Assembly: GCA_963767685.1 (NCBI GenBank)
Contig: CAVYEZ010000005.1
Span: forward strand, 2,170,001 to 2,234,000
Source of the DNA: Trebonia sp963767685
GTDB taxonomy: Bacteria > Actinomycetota > Actinomycetes > Streptosporangiales > Streptosporangiaceae
Length of the DNA stretch: 64,000 nucleotides
Reading direction: 5' to 3'
Both the position numbers and the translations under genes were made by a program. The notes beneath the pieces were generated by a model. That model was not told the origin of the DNA, made no database searches, and worked only from the letters and a program-made list of their open reading frames with translations. The first letter of the stretch is position 1, and each line of letters opens with the position of its first letter. Of this stretch, positions 42,460 to 51,428 are shown in pieces.

Positions 42460-43413
42460 TCACAGGCTCCGCAGCACGCGGTCACGGTCGGCCTGCGCAC
42501 GACGGGACACGTCGGCGTCGAAGGCGATCGCGTCGTACTCGTGCGGCACGCCGGGGTGCAGACGGAACTCGACCGGCACGCCCGCCCGGCTGAGTGTGAG
42601 GGCGTACCGGAGGGCCTCGTCACGGAAGACGTCCAGCTGCCCCACCTCGATGTAGGCGGGCGGCAGGCCGGCAGCGTCCTCAAGCCGTCCCGGCGCGGCC
42701 GACGGGTCGATCTGGCGGTGCTCGTGCCCGGTTCCCAGCAAGGCGTTCCAGGCCGTGATGTTGTCGTCATAGGACCACCCGGCGAACGGCGCGATGTACG
42801 CGTCGGGCGTCGTCGTGCGATCGTCGAGCATCGGGTAGATGAGCAGCTGGCGCGCTAGTGCCGGGCCTCCCCGGTCGCGGCTCAAGATGGCGGTGCCGGC
42901 GGCGAGCCCGCCGCCGGCGCTGTCGCCCATGACCGCGATGCGGCCGGGGTCGATGCCAAGTTCAGCCGCGTGGCTGGCGAGCCAGGCCAGCCCGGCGTAG
43001 GCGTCCTCGACTGGCACGGGATGGGGGTGTTCTGGTGCGAGCCGGTACTCCAGGGAGAGCATCGAGACGCCGGTACGGGCCACGTACCGTGAGACTGGCC
43101 CGTCGAAGATCGGCACCGAGCCCACGATCATCCCGCCGCCGTGCAAGTACAGCACCGCCGCCCTGCTCTGGCTCGACGGCTGCCGGTACCACCTTGCGAG
43201 CAGCGTGGCCCCGTCGGACGCGGTGACACTGTGGTCGGAGATGTCGACCTTGCCGGCAACTGGCTGCGCCTGGTTGTTGAAGTAGTCCAGCATGGCGTCG
43301 AGCGCGACGCGGCGGCTGGCGACGTCACCGACCGGCGGGGCGGGCGGCGGACCGCTGCGTCCGATCGCCGCGGCGAGGACCGCGGCCACCTGCGGGTCCA
43401 GTGTGAAGGTCAT
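42460..43413 (-). CDS. HSL-type alpha/beta-hydrolase (esterase)
   Basis: A 317-residue hormone-sensitive-lipase family esterase. The oxyanion motif YLHGGGM (about 95), nucleophile GDSAGGG (Ser about 168), Asp in GQLDVFRDE and His in GVPHEYD complete the site. The N-terminal cap region begins MTFTLDPQVAAVL. It hydrolyses carboxyl esters. It is 14 bp downstream of the cupin gene and surely co-transcribed with it. Confidence 0.92.
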   Translation of the reverse strand: MTFTLDPQVAAVLAAAIGRSGPPPAPPVGDVASRRVALDAMLDYFNNQAQPVAGKVDISDHSVTASDGATLLARWYRQPSSQSRAAVLYLHGGGMIVGSVPIFDGPVSRYVARTGVSMLSLEYRLAPEHPHPVPVEDAYAGLAWLASHAAELGIDPGRIAVMGDSAGGGLAAGTAILSRDRGGPALARQLLIYPMLDDRTTTPDAYIAPFAGWSYDDNITAWNALLGTGHEHRQIDPSAAPGRLEDAAGLPPAYIEVGQLDVFRDEALRYALTLSRAGVPVEFRLHPGVPHEYDAIAFDADVSRRAQADRDRVLRSL

Positions 43414-43427
43414 CTCGGCGCTCGTCC

Positions 43428-43967
43428 TTATTCCGCGCCGGGCGGCGGAAGCAACTCGGTGGCGTACTCGGGCGCGAGCGCCTTCGACTTGGCGATGAAG
43501 GCTGCCTGCGCGCCGGCGTCGAGCGGCGTCGGCGCCTGCGTCCTGGTGGCGACGGGCTGGCCGACCAGGAGGAAGAACTCCTCCTGGCCCGCGGGCGCGC
43601 ACAGGCACAGCAGCCGCGACGGACTGTCCCCGGCGTTGGTGAACGCGTGCGGGGCGTTGGCCGGCACGTTGACGGTCTCCCCGGCGCGGGCGGTGAGCGT
43701 CTGGCCGCGGAAGGTCACCTGGACTTCGCCGTCAAGCACCGTGAACATTTCCTCGAAGTCGTGCCGGTGCGGCGGCGGCCCGCCGCCCGGCGGCACGTGC
43801 ATGTCGATGAGCGTGTACTTCCCGGCGGTTTCCTCGCCGGTGACGAGGATCGTGTAGGTGTCGCCGACGAGCCCGATGTGCGGCAGGCTCTGGTCCTGGT
43901 CCGGGCGCGCGACGGTGAGTTTGCGTGACAGGTCGTCGGGCGGCACGGGCGTGGGCTGGCTGGGCAT
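43428..43967 (-). CDS. Cupin-domain protein
   Basis: A 179-residue single cupin. Motif 1 is PPGGGPPPHRHDFEEMFTVLDG with the HxH and Glu metal ligands; motif 2 is VNVPANAPHAFTN with the last His. It may be a dioxygenase, isomerase or sensor. ATG 43967 follows GAGGAG. First gene of the cupin-esterase operon, divergent from the TetR gene at 44122. Confidence 0.9.
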   Translation of the reverse strand: MPSQPTPVPPDDLSRKLTVARPDQDQSLPHIGLVGDTYTILVTGEETAGKYTLIDMHVPPGGGPPPHRHDFEEMFTVLDGEVQVTFRGQTLTARAGETVNVPANAPHAFTNAGDSPSRLLCLCAPAGQEEFFLLVGQPVATRTQAPTPLDAGAQAAFIAKSKALAPEYATELLPPPGAE

Positions 43968-44121
43968 GCTGTCTCCTCGCGGATTGACGGGTGCGGCCCT
44001 GCCGGGCGGGCCCGGCGGGGAAGTCCTCCAGTGAGCGAGCAACACCCCTCAATCTTTCAATCCGGAGGTTTTCGTCCGTTTGAGTATAGCCGTTCCCGGG
44101 AGAGACGGCTTCAATGAGTGC

Positions 44122-44694
44122 ATGGAAGTCGCGAGGAAGCCCCGCCCGCGCGAGCAGCGCCGCGACGCGGCCCGCAACCACGAGGCTCTCGTCCGCGCCG
44201 CGACCGCGGCCGTGCACCGTGAGGGCACGCACGTGGCCATGGCGACCATCGCGGCAGACGCGGGCGTCGGCATCGGGACGCTCTACCGTCACTTCCGGAC
44301 CCGCGAGGACTTGCTTAACTACCTTGCCCACCGGTCCTTCGAGCAGGTGCTCTCGAACGTGCAGGCAGCTGAAAGCGGCACGACAGCCAGCGACGCGCTG
44401 CGGCGCTTCATCGCAGCCGCGATAGCGCAGCGGAACGAACTCGTACTGCCGCTGCATGGCGGCCCTCTGGTTACGGCCCCGGAAACCCTGGCGGTGCGCG
44501 ACCAGGTCCACCGTGCCGTGCAACGGATCATCGAACGCGGCCGTGCCGACGGCACGATCAGCCAGGACGTGACTGCGCGCGACGTTGTCGTCTTCGGAGC
44601 GATGCTCGCCCAGCCCCGGCAACCCGACCCAGAATGGGACGCGACCTGCCACCGGCTGCTCGCCACCTACCTCAATGGCCTGAGAGCGTGCTGA
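44122..44694 (+). CDS. TetR-family regulator of the divergent cupin-esterase operon
   Basis: A 190-residue TetR protein. The head is ARNHEALVRAATAAVHREGTHVAMATIAADAGVGIGTLYRHFRTREDLL, a textbook HTH. The ligand domain is of the SbtR-like type (RNELVLPLHGGP...). ATG 44122 starts MEVARKPRPRE; an upstream in-frame start at 44080 is possible. The 154-bp divergent spacer should hold its operator, although no perfect dyad stands out. Confidence 0.88.
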   Translation: MEVARKPRPREQRRDAARNHEALVRAATAAVHREGTHVAMATIAADAGVGIGTLYRHFRTREDLLNYLAHRSFEQVLSNVQAAESGTTASDALRRFIAAAIAQRNELVLPLHGGPLVTAPETLAVRDQVHRAVQRIIERGRADGTISQDVTARDVVVFGAMLAQPRQPDPEWDATCHRLLATYLNGLRAC

Positions 44695-44869
44695 TGGCAT
44701 CCACAAATTTGCCGCCGAGCGAGGACGGCAACCAAGATCAACTTAAGCTAAACGGCATTGGCTGATGCGCCGCGGGTGACCGAAAGTGCCGTTAAGCCAC
44801 TATGCGGGCCCTTGGGAGAAAGAGCCGGAAAGCGCGGTCCTGGTCGGCAGCGCGGATGGGGTGTTAACC

Positions 44870-44875
44870 TATATT
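44870..44875 (+). promoter_or_regulatory. Possible -10 of the terpene synthase gene
   Basis: TATATT at 44870-44875 lies in a short AT-rich patch (GTTAACCTATATTG) 63 bp before the chosen start codon. No good -35 is seen 17 bp upstream, so recognition by an alternative sigma factor or an activator is possible. Confidence 0.35.
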
Positions 44876-44937
44876 GGAGCTGGAGCGAGAATCAGCTGCT
44901 TGCTCTCGCTCGCATGCCGCGACCGAGGGTTGACTCT

Positions 44938-45810
44938 GTGACCGATTTGCATATTTCCCTAGCCGAGTTCCTGGAAATCAAACCCGAGACGGCGGCGGCG
45001 ATCTTTTTTCTCGCTAATACACTTCAGCGTGAGGCTGCGGCCTGGTCCGTCGCGTATGATGACGTCGCAACGCCGGCTATTACTGTTCCGCTTGCGTTGT
45101 CCCACGCGCTCGTCTGCCCATGGCGACGTCCGGACGAATTGCGGGCCTCGAATCGGATTGGCAATTGGTTTTTCTGGCTGGACGATGTCACCGAAGGCGC
45201 CGATTCGGACACGCTGGTAGACGACCTTATCGAGGGCTGCCGGGCCGTTGTCGCAGGCGAGCAGCCGTCGATAGATCATTCGCTGATGCGAGCACTTGCC
45301 GACATCCGGGCTGAACTGGCCGCCGCCCCGTTGTGGCCCGTGCTCGCCACCCGATGGCAGGAACTGGTCATGCGAACGGTCGTGGGACATCGGCGCTATC
45401 GTGAATTCAGCCGTGCGCTTGCGGACGGAACACCGCCTTCGCCTGCTGAGTACATGAGCATTACGATGGGCGCAGAGGCGACCAGGGTCACCCACCTCAT
45501 TGCCGCGGAGGGGCTTGACGTGGTCGATCACCTAGAGCCGCTGCTTCAAGCGATCGAGGCGCAGGACCACGCACACCGACTGGTCAACGATATCCAGACC
45601 GTCGCTAGAGATCGCCGGGACGGGGATATCAACGTGCTGTTCCTCGGCGTAACACCCCAAGAGGCAACGGACCAAGCCGAAGACTACGTGGCGCGCGCGC
45701 ACTCGGTACTGCGCCCCCTGGTCGCCGCTCAGGTACGCGCCGCCATCGAGGTCGACCGCCAGACCAGCTTTACCATCGCCTTCTACCAGGGGATGGACTA
45801 CCGGATGTAG
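44938..45810 (+). CDS. Class I terpene synthase (putative diterpene cyclase)
   Basis: A 290-residue class I terpene cyclase. The metal motif is WFFWLDDVTEGAD (Asp 82-83, DDxxE form). The second motif is RLVNDIQTVARDRRDGDIN, i.e. NDxxTxxxD instead of the usual NDxxSxxxE (Asn about 217). The helical fold fits an alpha-only synthase of about 300 residues. GTG 44938 was chosen because GAGGG lies 9 bases upstream; the frame is open from 44758. It faces a GGPP-type prenyl synthase with 3 bp between stops, so a C20 substrate is likely. The product cannot be predicted. Confidence 0.85.
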   Translation: MTDLHISLAEFLEIKPETAAAIFFLANTLQREAAAWSVAYDDVATPAITVPLALSHALVCPWRRPDELRASNRIGNWFFWLDDVTEGADSDTLVDDLIEGCRAVVAGEQPSIDHSLMRALADIRAELAAAPLWPVLATRWQELVMRTVVGHRRYREFSRALADGTPPSPAEYMSITMGAEATRVTHLIAAEGLDVVDHLEPLLQAIEAQDHAHRLVNDIQTVARDRRDGDINVLFLGVTPQEATDQAEDYVARAHSVLRPLVAAQVRAAIEVDRQTSFTIAFYQGMDYRM

Positions 45811-45813
45811 GCA

Positions 45814-46848
45814 TCACCGGTCACGATGCCTCGCGACACGAGTGAGCGTCAGCAGGTGAGCTGACGCTGACCGATCGGGAAGGGCGTCGATGGCCGCAGC
45901 CAGGCACTCGTCAGAGTATTGTTCGGCGACGTGGCGGCCACCAGCGGCTTCGACCAAGGCGGTTGCTCTGATGACATCCGCTGGGGTCATCTGACCGGGG
46001 GAGTTATATAGGCTTGCCAATTCGACCGCAGCGTCGCCACCTGAAGACATGGCGGCGACCACTGGCAACGTGTACTTGCGGCGCAGCAGGTCATTGCCTA
46101 CCGGCTTGCCGGTCACCGACGGATCACCCCAGATGCCGAGAATGTCGTCCACGAACTGAAACGCAAGACCGAGTTCGCGGCCGAACCGGTCCAACGCCGA
46201 TACCGTGCCCGGGTCGGCGTCGGCGCATAGTGCTCCTACGGCACAGGCGCATCCCATGAGCGCCGCGGTCTTGGACACCGCCATTCTCAGGTACTCGTCT
46301 AGTGTCACCTTCGAGCGCTGTTCGAACGCGCAGTCTTCCTGCTGGCCCCGGCACAGTTCCAACGAGGCAGCGGTAAGCCGCCCGATCGCCTCGTGAGCGA
46401 CAGCGACGGGCAGGTATTCGCGCAAGACTTTGAACGCCAGCGCATGCAGGGCGTCGCCAGCCAGAATGGCGTTGCCGACTCCCCATACGCGCCACACGGC
46501 GGGCCGTCCGCGCCTGGTCGGGCCTTCATCCATCACATCATCGTGGAGCAGCGTAAAGCCGTGCAGCAGTTCGATCGCTGCCGCCGCCGGGACCGCGGCG
46601 GCCAGGGAGCCGCCGCACGCCGTCGCGGCCCCAAGCGTCAACGCTGACCGTAGCGCTTTGCCGTGCCGGTCCTCGGTGGCAGTTCCGGCGGCATCCCACC
46701 AGCCGAAATGATAGCCGACCATTCTGCGCAATGGCGGCGATAGCGCCGTGACCGCGGTTTGCAATATCGGCCTGCACAATTCTCGCGCCTGGTCCATCAG
46801 CATTGCGCCCGGCGCTGCGCCGATATCGCTATTCTCATTTGTTGCCAT
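45814..46848 (-). CDS. Polyprenyl synthase, geranylgeranyl-diphosphate type
   Basis: A 344-residue trans-prenyltransferase. The first Asp-rich motif is LLHDDVMDEGPTRRG (Asp 103, 104, 107) and the second QFVDDILGIWGD (Asp 234-235). There is no two-residue insertion in the first motif, and Phe 98 stands five residues before it, the pattern of short archaeal-type GGPP synthases. It condenses IPP with allylic diphosphates to C20. It probably feeds the convergent terpene synthase. Confidence 0.93.
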   Translation of the reverse strand: MATNENSDIGAAPGAMLMDQARELCRPILQTAVTALSPPLRRMVGYHFGWWDAAGTATEDRHGKALRSALTLGAATACGGSLAAAVPAAAAIELLHGFTLLHDDVMDEGPTRRGRPAVWRVWGVGNAILAGDALHALAFKVLREYLPVAVAHEAIGRLTAASLELCRGQQEDCAFEQRSKVTLDEYLRMAVSKTAALMGCACAVGALCADADPGTVSALDRFGRELGLAFQFVDDILGIWGDPSVTGKPVGNDLLRRKYTLPVVAAMSSGGDAAVELASLYNSPGQMTPADVIRATALVEAAGGRHVAEQYSDECLAAAIDALPDRSASAHLLTLTRVARHRDR

Positions 46849-47306
46849 AGGGTCTCGACGCTCTGGCCGACGCCGGCAGCGGTGATGGCGGTCGGTACGG
46901 CGTGAAGCGTGATCCGTTCGGATCTAGGTCAGTGCGGCGCCCGCGGTGATCGCCACGCCGACGGCAATCATGATTTCTGCGGCAAGTCATAGGGGTAACT
47001 ACAGAGGTCATGCACACAACTCCATGCTGCCGCGCCATCAGAGCTTGACGCGATGACGCGAAGATCATCAAGAAGATCCTCACTCAGGTTAGCAGCTTGG
47101 GGACCCGTTCTCAATAGTCAGCATCGGCTCTCGAAATTGGCAGGAAAGGGTGGTCACCGAGTGATCGTTTGTCGGTGGCGTGGTGGCGTGGCGTGCAGTA
47201 TGCGTTAGTCTCTGAGACATTAGACGAGGCGATTCGAGCTGTTCGGGTGATGGTCACCGCGAGAGTCGAGATAACGGCATCGAGAATCGCGGGAAAGGTG
47301 AGTTCG
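46849..47306. other. 458-bp divergent promoter region
   Basis: No gene seen; it separates the prenyl synthase from the methyltransferase-P450 pair and must carry both promoters. A short direct repeat GGTGGCGT x2 lies at 47174-47189. The frame open from 47169 into the methyltransferase has no ribosome site and is not accepted as its start. Confidence 0.4.
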
Positions 47307-48035
47307 ATGACCATCGATGAGGTTTTGGAGACCTACGATGATTCGTACGCACAGCGGTATGACGAATCGTTTCTGCTCACTCCAGACCACGGATTTCTCC
47401 ACAAAACCCGGTTTGAGGTCGAGTTGCTGCGAGAGCTCACGTACGGCGCCGCCAGCTGGCTCGACGTAGCCTGCGGGACCGGGTACTTCCTTGAGCAGGG
47501 ACGCGGAAGGCCAAACATTTCGTGCGCCGGACTGGACCTGTCGTCGGCCATGCTCGCGGTGGCCCGCCGGCGCAACCCCGATGCGCTCTTCGTGCAGGGC
47601 AGTTTCCTGGAGCCTCGCGCGGACTTCCGTGGCCGGTGGGAAGTCACGTCGTGCATGTGGGGCGCCTACGGACTGCAGGAGACGTTGTCCGATATCGAGA
47701 CGCTGGTCACGAACCTGGCCGCCTGGACGGCGGTCGGCGGCCGGTGCTTCCTCCCCGTATTCGACCTGTCGCTGTTCGAAGACCGCCGCATGCGCGGGGT
47801 TCTAATTCCGGGAGTCGAGGTCGACCTCGCGCGCGACCGATGGTCATTCCGCGAACCGGACGGCAAGGTGCACCGCGACATGCTTACGCCGCCGGTCACG
47901 GTGATGGCGGACATGCTCCAACGTCACTTCGGCAAAGCCGAGTCCGTTCCGTATCCGATTACCCCTGGTCAGGAGAACAGTCTGCCCATGATCGCGGTCA
48001 TCGCCACCAAACAAGAGAACGCCGCCGGTGGGTGA
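47307..48035 (+). CDS. Class I SAM-dependent methyltransferase of the terpene locus
   Basis: A 242-residue Methyltransf_25-type enzyme. SAM motif I is SWLDVACGTGYF (about 53-64), Asp in GLDLSSAMLAVARRR ends beta-2, and SFLEPRADF follows. It is unlike the long GPP or FPP C-methyltransferases, so O-methylation of a hydroxylated or carboxylated terpenoid is a fair guess. ATG 47307 follows GGAAAGGTGAG. Its stop overlaps the P450 start by 8 bp, so the two are translated together. Confidence 0.85.
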   Translation: MTIDEVLETYDDSYAQRYDESFLLTPDHGFLHKTRFEVELLRELTYGAASWLDVACGTGYFLEQGRGRPNISCAGLDLSSAMLAVARRRNPDALFVQGSFLEPRADFRGRWEVTSCMWGAYGLQETLSDIETLVTNLAAWTAVGGRCFLPVFDLSLFEDRRMRGVLIPGVEVDLARDRWSFREPDGKVHRDMLTPPVTVMADMLQRHFGKAESVPYPITPGQENSLPMIAVIATKQENAAGG

Positions 48036-49623
48036 CATCGAACTCGCCACCCTGGATCCCCGCGACCCCGCTCACCTCGCCGATCCGTATCCCGCGTGGC
48101 AGCGAGCACAGGATGGCGGGCGGCCGGTCTACCTGCGCGCCCTGCGCGCGTGGGCGGTAACCAGTCACGATCAGGTGCTGGCCGTCGTCCGTGACCCGGC
48201 AACCTATTCCTCGGCCCCGTCCGGGTCGTCCGAACGGGATCTCGCGACCTTGCGCGGCGCTGTTCCGCACGCGTGCCCGGAAGACTTTCACGCGCTGGCC
48301 AACAGCGACCCGCCGACGCACACGCGCGTCCGCAGGGCCTCCCAGAAGATGCTGACCCCGAAGTCGGTCTCGGTGTACGAGCCCTATGTTCAATCGGTCT
48401 GCGCGGAACTGATCGAAGGTTTCGCCGCCGATGGCCAGGCGGACATCGTGCAGCGGCTGGCCGTCCCGCTGCCACTGACCGTGATTTGCCACGTCCTCGG
48501 GATCGACCCCGGCAGTCAGCAGCGTCTGAAGCAGTGGTCCGACGACACGGTGCGGTTGCACATGCCCGGACTGTCGGCAGACGAGCGCATACGACTGGCG
48601 CGCAGCTCGGCGGAGCTGCACGACTTCCTCGTGCGGCTGATCGCCGCCCGGCGTCGCGACCTGCGACCGGGCGACCTTGTCAGCACGCTCGTGCAGCCCG
48701 CCGAGGGGAGCGGGCCGACCTTGACGGGCGACGAGGTGATAGGGGTCGTGACCCAGTTGCTGATCGGCGGGCACGAGACATTGACCGCGCTTATCAGCAG
48801 CATGGCATTGCTGCTCGCGCGCGACCACGGTTTGGCCGACCGGTTGCGCACGGAGCCTGCGCTCGGGCCGGCCATGGTCGAGGAGACTTTGCGCTACCTC
48901 TCGCCGGTCAAGGGCATGACTCGCACGACGACCAGGGAAGTGGAACTCGGCGGCCAGCCGATCCCGGCTGGCGCGCGGCTTCTCGTGCTGTTCGGCGCGG
49001 CCAACCGGGATCCGGTCCGGTTCTCCTGTCCGGGAAGCTTCGACCTGGACCGTACCAACACAGGCGAACATGTCGCCTTCGGCCGCGGTACCCACGCGTG
49101 CATCGGCGCCCCGCTGGCCCGACTGGAGGCGCGGGTGGCGCTAGAGCAGATCGCGTCCCGGTTGCCGGGGCTGCGGCTCCCGCCAGGCGGGAGGCTTACC
49201 TATCTGCCAAGCTTCATGGTCTACAGCATCGGCGCACTCGAGCTGGAATGGGATAAGCCAGGCCCGATCAATAAAGGTTTACGGGCGACGCCGACCCAGC
49301 CTGTCGTCGCCAGCCGCCCGGGTGCCCCCCCTGGTCCTGGCCGCCAGGCGTGCTCGGGCGTGAGACCCGGCTCGACCAGGTCGAAGCCGTCGAAAAGACG
49401 CCGGATCTGGTCCTTGCCGCGCAGCCACAGACCGCTAGCGCTGCTGTACGCCTGCAACCCCCTGGCCAGGACATCCTCAGGAATATCATCCCCGGAGATC
49501 TGGCCGATCACGAGGAAACTGCCGGAGCACAAGGCATCCTTGAAGGTGGCGACGATCCCGGCCGGGTCCTCCTCATCGGACACGAAGTGCAGGACCTGGA
49601 GGAGGATAACCGCGACCGGCTGA
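48028..49623 (+). CDS. Cytochrome P450 monooxygenase; 3' end abnormal
   Basis: Residues 1-409 are a complete bacterial class I P450. The I helix is LLIGGHETL, the ExxR pair is Glu 286/Arg 289, and the heme loop FGRGTHACIG has Cys 358. It should oxidise the terpene skeleton using ferredoxin. P450s end near residue 410; here 120 random-looking residues run antisense into the next gene. A TAA at 49254-49256 in a neighbouring frame falls exactly at the natural end, so one indel probably hides the true stop near 49256. Confidence 0.9.
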   Translation: MGDIELATLDPRDPAHLADPYPAWQRAQDGGRPVYLRALRAWAVTSHDQVLAVVRDPATYSSAPSGSSERDLATLRGAVPHACPEDFHALANSDPPTHTRVRRASQKMLTPKSVSVYEPYVQSVCAELIEGFAADGQADIVQRLAVPLPLTVICHVLGIDPGSQQRLKQWSDDTVRLHMPGLSADERIRLARSSAELHDFLVRLIAARRRDLRPGDLVSTLVQPAEGSGPTLTGDEVIGVVTQLLIGGHETLTALISSMALLLARDHGLADRLRTEPALGPAMVEETLRYLSPVKGMTRTTTREVELGGQPIPAGARLLVLFGAANRDPVRFSCPGSFDLDRTNTGEHVAFGRGTHACIGAPLARLEARVALEQIASRLPGLRLPPGGRLTYLPSFMVYSIGALELEWDKPGPINKGLRATPTQPVVASRPGAPPGPGRQACSGVRPGSTRSKPSKRRRIWSLPRSHRPLALLYACNPLARTSSGISSPEIWPITRKLPEHKASLKVATIPAGSSSSDTKCRTWRRITATG

Positions 49624-50057
49624 GCGAAGTCGAGATGCTCGCGGATGGCCGACAGGCCCAGCAGTGCCTTCGGCTCACGGAAGTCGGCCTGGACGACGAT
49701 GACCCGCTCCGACTTGGCGAGCAGAGCCTTTCCGTGGGAAACCACGACCGGATCGTGGTCGACGTAGACGACCTTCGCGTCCGCGTTGACCTCGTGAGCG
49801 ACCTCATGCACGTTGTCCTGGGTCGGCAGGCCCGACCCGATGTCCAGGAACTGGCGGATGCCCTGCTCCGAGAGAAAACCGATGGCCCGCCGCAGGAACG
49901 CCCGGTTTTCGCGCACCTTTTGCTTGGCTTCGGGGAGTACCCTAAGTACGCTCTCGGCAGCGCTGCGGTCAGCCTGGAAGTTCTCTCGACCGCCCAGCAT
50001 GTAGTCATACATCCTCGCAACGTTCGGTACGGAAGTGTCCAGCGCCGGGTGATCCAC
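49221..50057 (-). CDS. DUF574-type SAM-dependent methyltransferase
   Basis: A 278-residue actinobacterial S-adenosyl methyltransferase. Landmarks are PNVARMYDYMLGGRENF, IRQFLDIGSGLPTQDNVHE, VVYVDHDPVVVSHG and PVAVILLQVLHFVSD. The family is highly expanded in mycelial actinomycetes and its substrates are unknown. Relatives end at about GWVGVARKP; the last 17 residues here may be spurious. It converges on the P450, and the true overlap is probably small. Membership of the terpene cluster is uncertain. Confidence 0.88.
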   Translation of the reverse strand: MDHPALDTSVPNVARMYDYMLGGRENFQADRSAAESVLRVLPEAKQKVRENRAFLRRAIGFLSEQGIRQFLDIGSGLPTQDNVHEVAHEVNADAKVVYVDHDPVVVSHGKALLAKSERVIVVQADFREPKALLGLSAIREHLDFAQPVAVILLQVLHFVSDEEDPAGIVATFKDALCSGSFLVIGQISGDDIPEDVLARGLQAYSSASGLWLRGKDQIRRLFDGFDLVEPGLTPEHAWRPGPGGAPGRLATTGWVGVARKPLLIGPGLSHSSSSAPML

Positions 50058-50190
50058 GTCACAAAGGCTACCTGGTCAGCACCGGCGCGATGTCGATATT
50101 CACGGTGTTCTTTTACCACCGCAACACCAGCGCCGTACTCACCGACCTAGCGCTGGTGCACCGCCAGTACCTGCAACTGTCGCGGGGGCA

Positions 50191-50824
50191 TCACGAGGTC
50201 CATCGCCCGGCCGGTCCCGGCCGCGGGTTCGCGGTATCGCTCATCGCGCTGCCTCCGTCCCGTCCGGCGAGGAATTCGGCGATGGGTCTGGCCACCCTGT
50301 CGTGGTAGGGGACGATGTGCCCGGCGGGGTGTTCGATGATCAGTGGGTCGGCGAACCGGTCGGCCAAGCGCAGCGAGTCCTTGCGGGGCATGATCACGTC
50401 GCTGCGGCCGATGACGTGGACGGAGGGAGTGGTGAGCTTGTGCCGCAGCAGTTCCGCATGTTTCGGCAGGTCGCTGGTTAAGCCGCCGACCATGATGGCG
50501 AAGTCGAAGCGGAATCCGGGCGGGGCGCTGCCGCTTTCCTGAACCGCGGTGAGCAGCCCGGCCAGGGCCGCGCCCTGGCTGAAGCCGAAGATTCCGTCGA
50601 ACCGGGTCCGGCGCGCACCAGGTCGACCGCCCAGTCGCGGGTGCGCTCCGAGCCGTCGAAGCCTTCGTGCCGCCAGCCGAAGTCTCCTCCGGCCAGGGAG
50701 GGTGCGTTCACGTAGACAAACTCGATGCTCGCGGCAGGGCGGCGGTCAGCGATTCCATCTGGTCACGCAGGATCGCTCCGCTGCCGTGGTAGCCGTGCAG
50801 GCACAGTATGCGCAGATTGGACAT
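50191..50824 (-). pseudogene. FSH1-type serine hydrolase, at least two frameshifts
   Basis: Three reading frames together make one FSH-like alpha/beta hydrolase. ATG 50824 encodes NLRILCLHGYHGSGAILRDQ; after about 50737 the frame changes to VNAPSLAGGDFGWRHEGFDGSERTRDW; after about 50620 it changes again to FDGIFGFSQGAALAGLL (nucleophile Ser); the last part (FAIMVGGLT...HVIGRSDVIM...HPAGHIVPY) runs to 50191. All triad positions survive, but the frame is broken twice. Either decay or sequence indels. Confidence 0.7.
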
Positions 50825-50925
50825 GAGGGCACCGTCGCTTCGAGTTGGCTCTGCGTGAGCGGGGATCGGAGTTGGCGGCGCGGGGCGCGGCGGGAAATCG
50901 GGGCCGCGCCCACCCCGCCGCTGGT

Positions 50926-51020
50926 TCACAAAGCGGCCTTGACCGCCTCGGCGACCTCGTGGTCCTGATCGGGGTAGCCGCCGCCGACGCCGACGGCGCC
51001 AATGGATCGATGAGTCGAAG
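50926..51020 (-). pseudogene. C-terminal remnant of a GlcG/HbpS heme-binding-type protein
   Basis: The minus-strand frame ending at TGA 50928-50926 reads IGAVGVGGGYPDQDHEVAEAVKAAL. This is the characteristic C-terminal end of GlcG/HbpS (DUF336) proteins, which bind heme or accompany catabolic enzymes. Nothing upstream continues the fold. Truncated remnant. Confidence 0.5.
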
Positions 51021-51428
51021 CACACAGTGATAGTCGAGGATATCCAGCACCGGTCGACTGCCTACCGCCCCCGGTAGCCGACCGAGGTCAGCCGTTAAGG
51101 CAGCGGCTGAACCGCCAAGTCCAACGGCAGGTCGAGGGCACCGCCAGGCCAGAGACCGTGTCGAGAGGCCTGGCTTGCGTTTAGGCCGGAACAAGCATTG
51201 ATAACCCAGTTAAATGGAACTAGCCGACGCGCCCGTGGCGTCACCGACACCTACGCGGTGACCGGCTCACCCCGCCACGCGCCCCCAACAAGCTAGCCTT
51301 CCACGACGCGGTCCGCCTGCGTTGACGACCGCCTTAGCCGGCCACCTCTCCGCCTCGCCGCTGTCCAGCGGCCGTCTTTCTCGCCCGCGTCGCGGGACGG
51401 CCGCCTGTCTCCTCAGCAGCTGCGGGCG

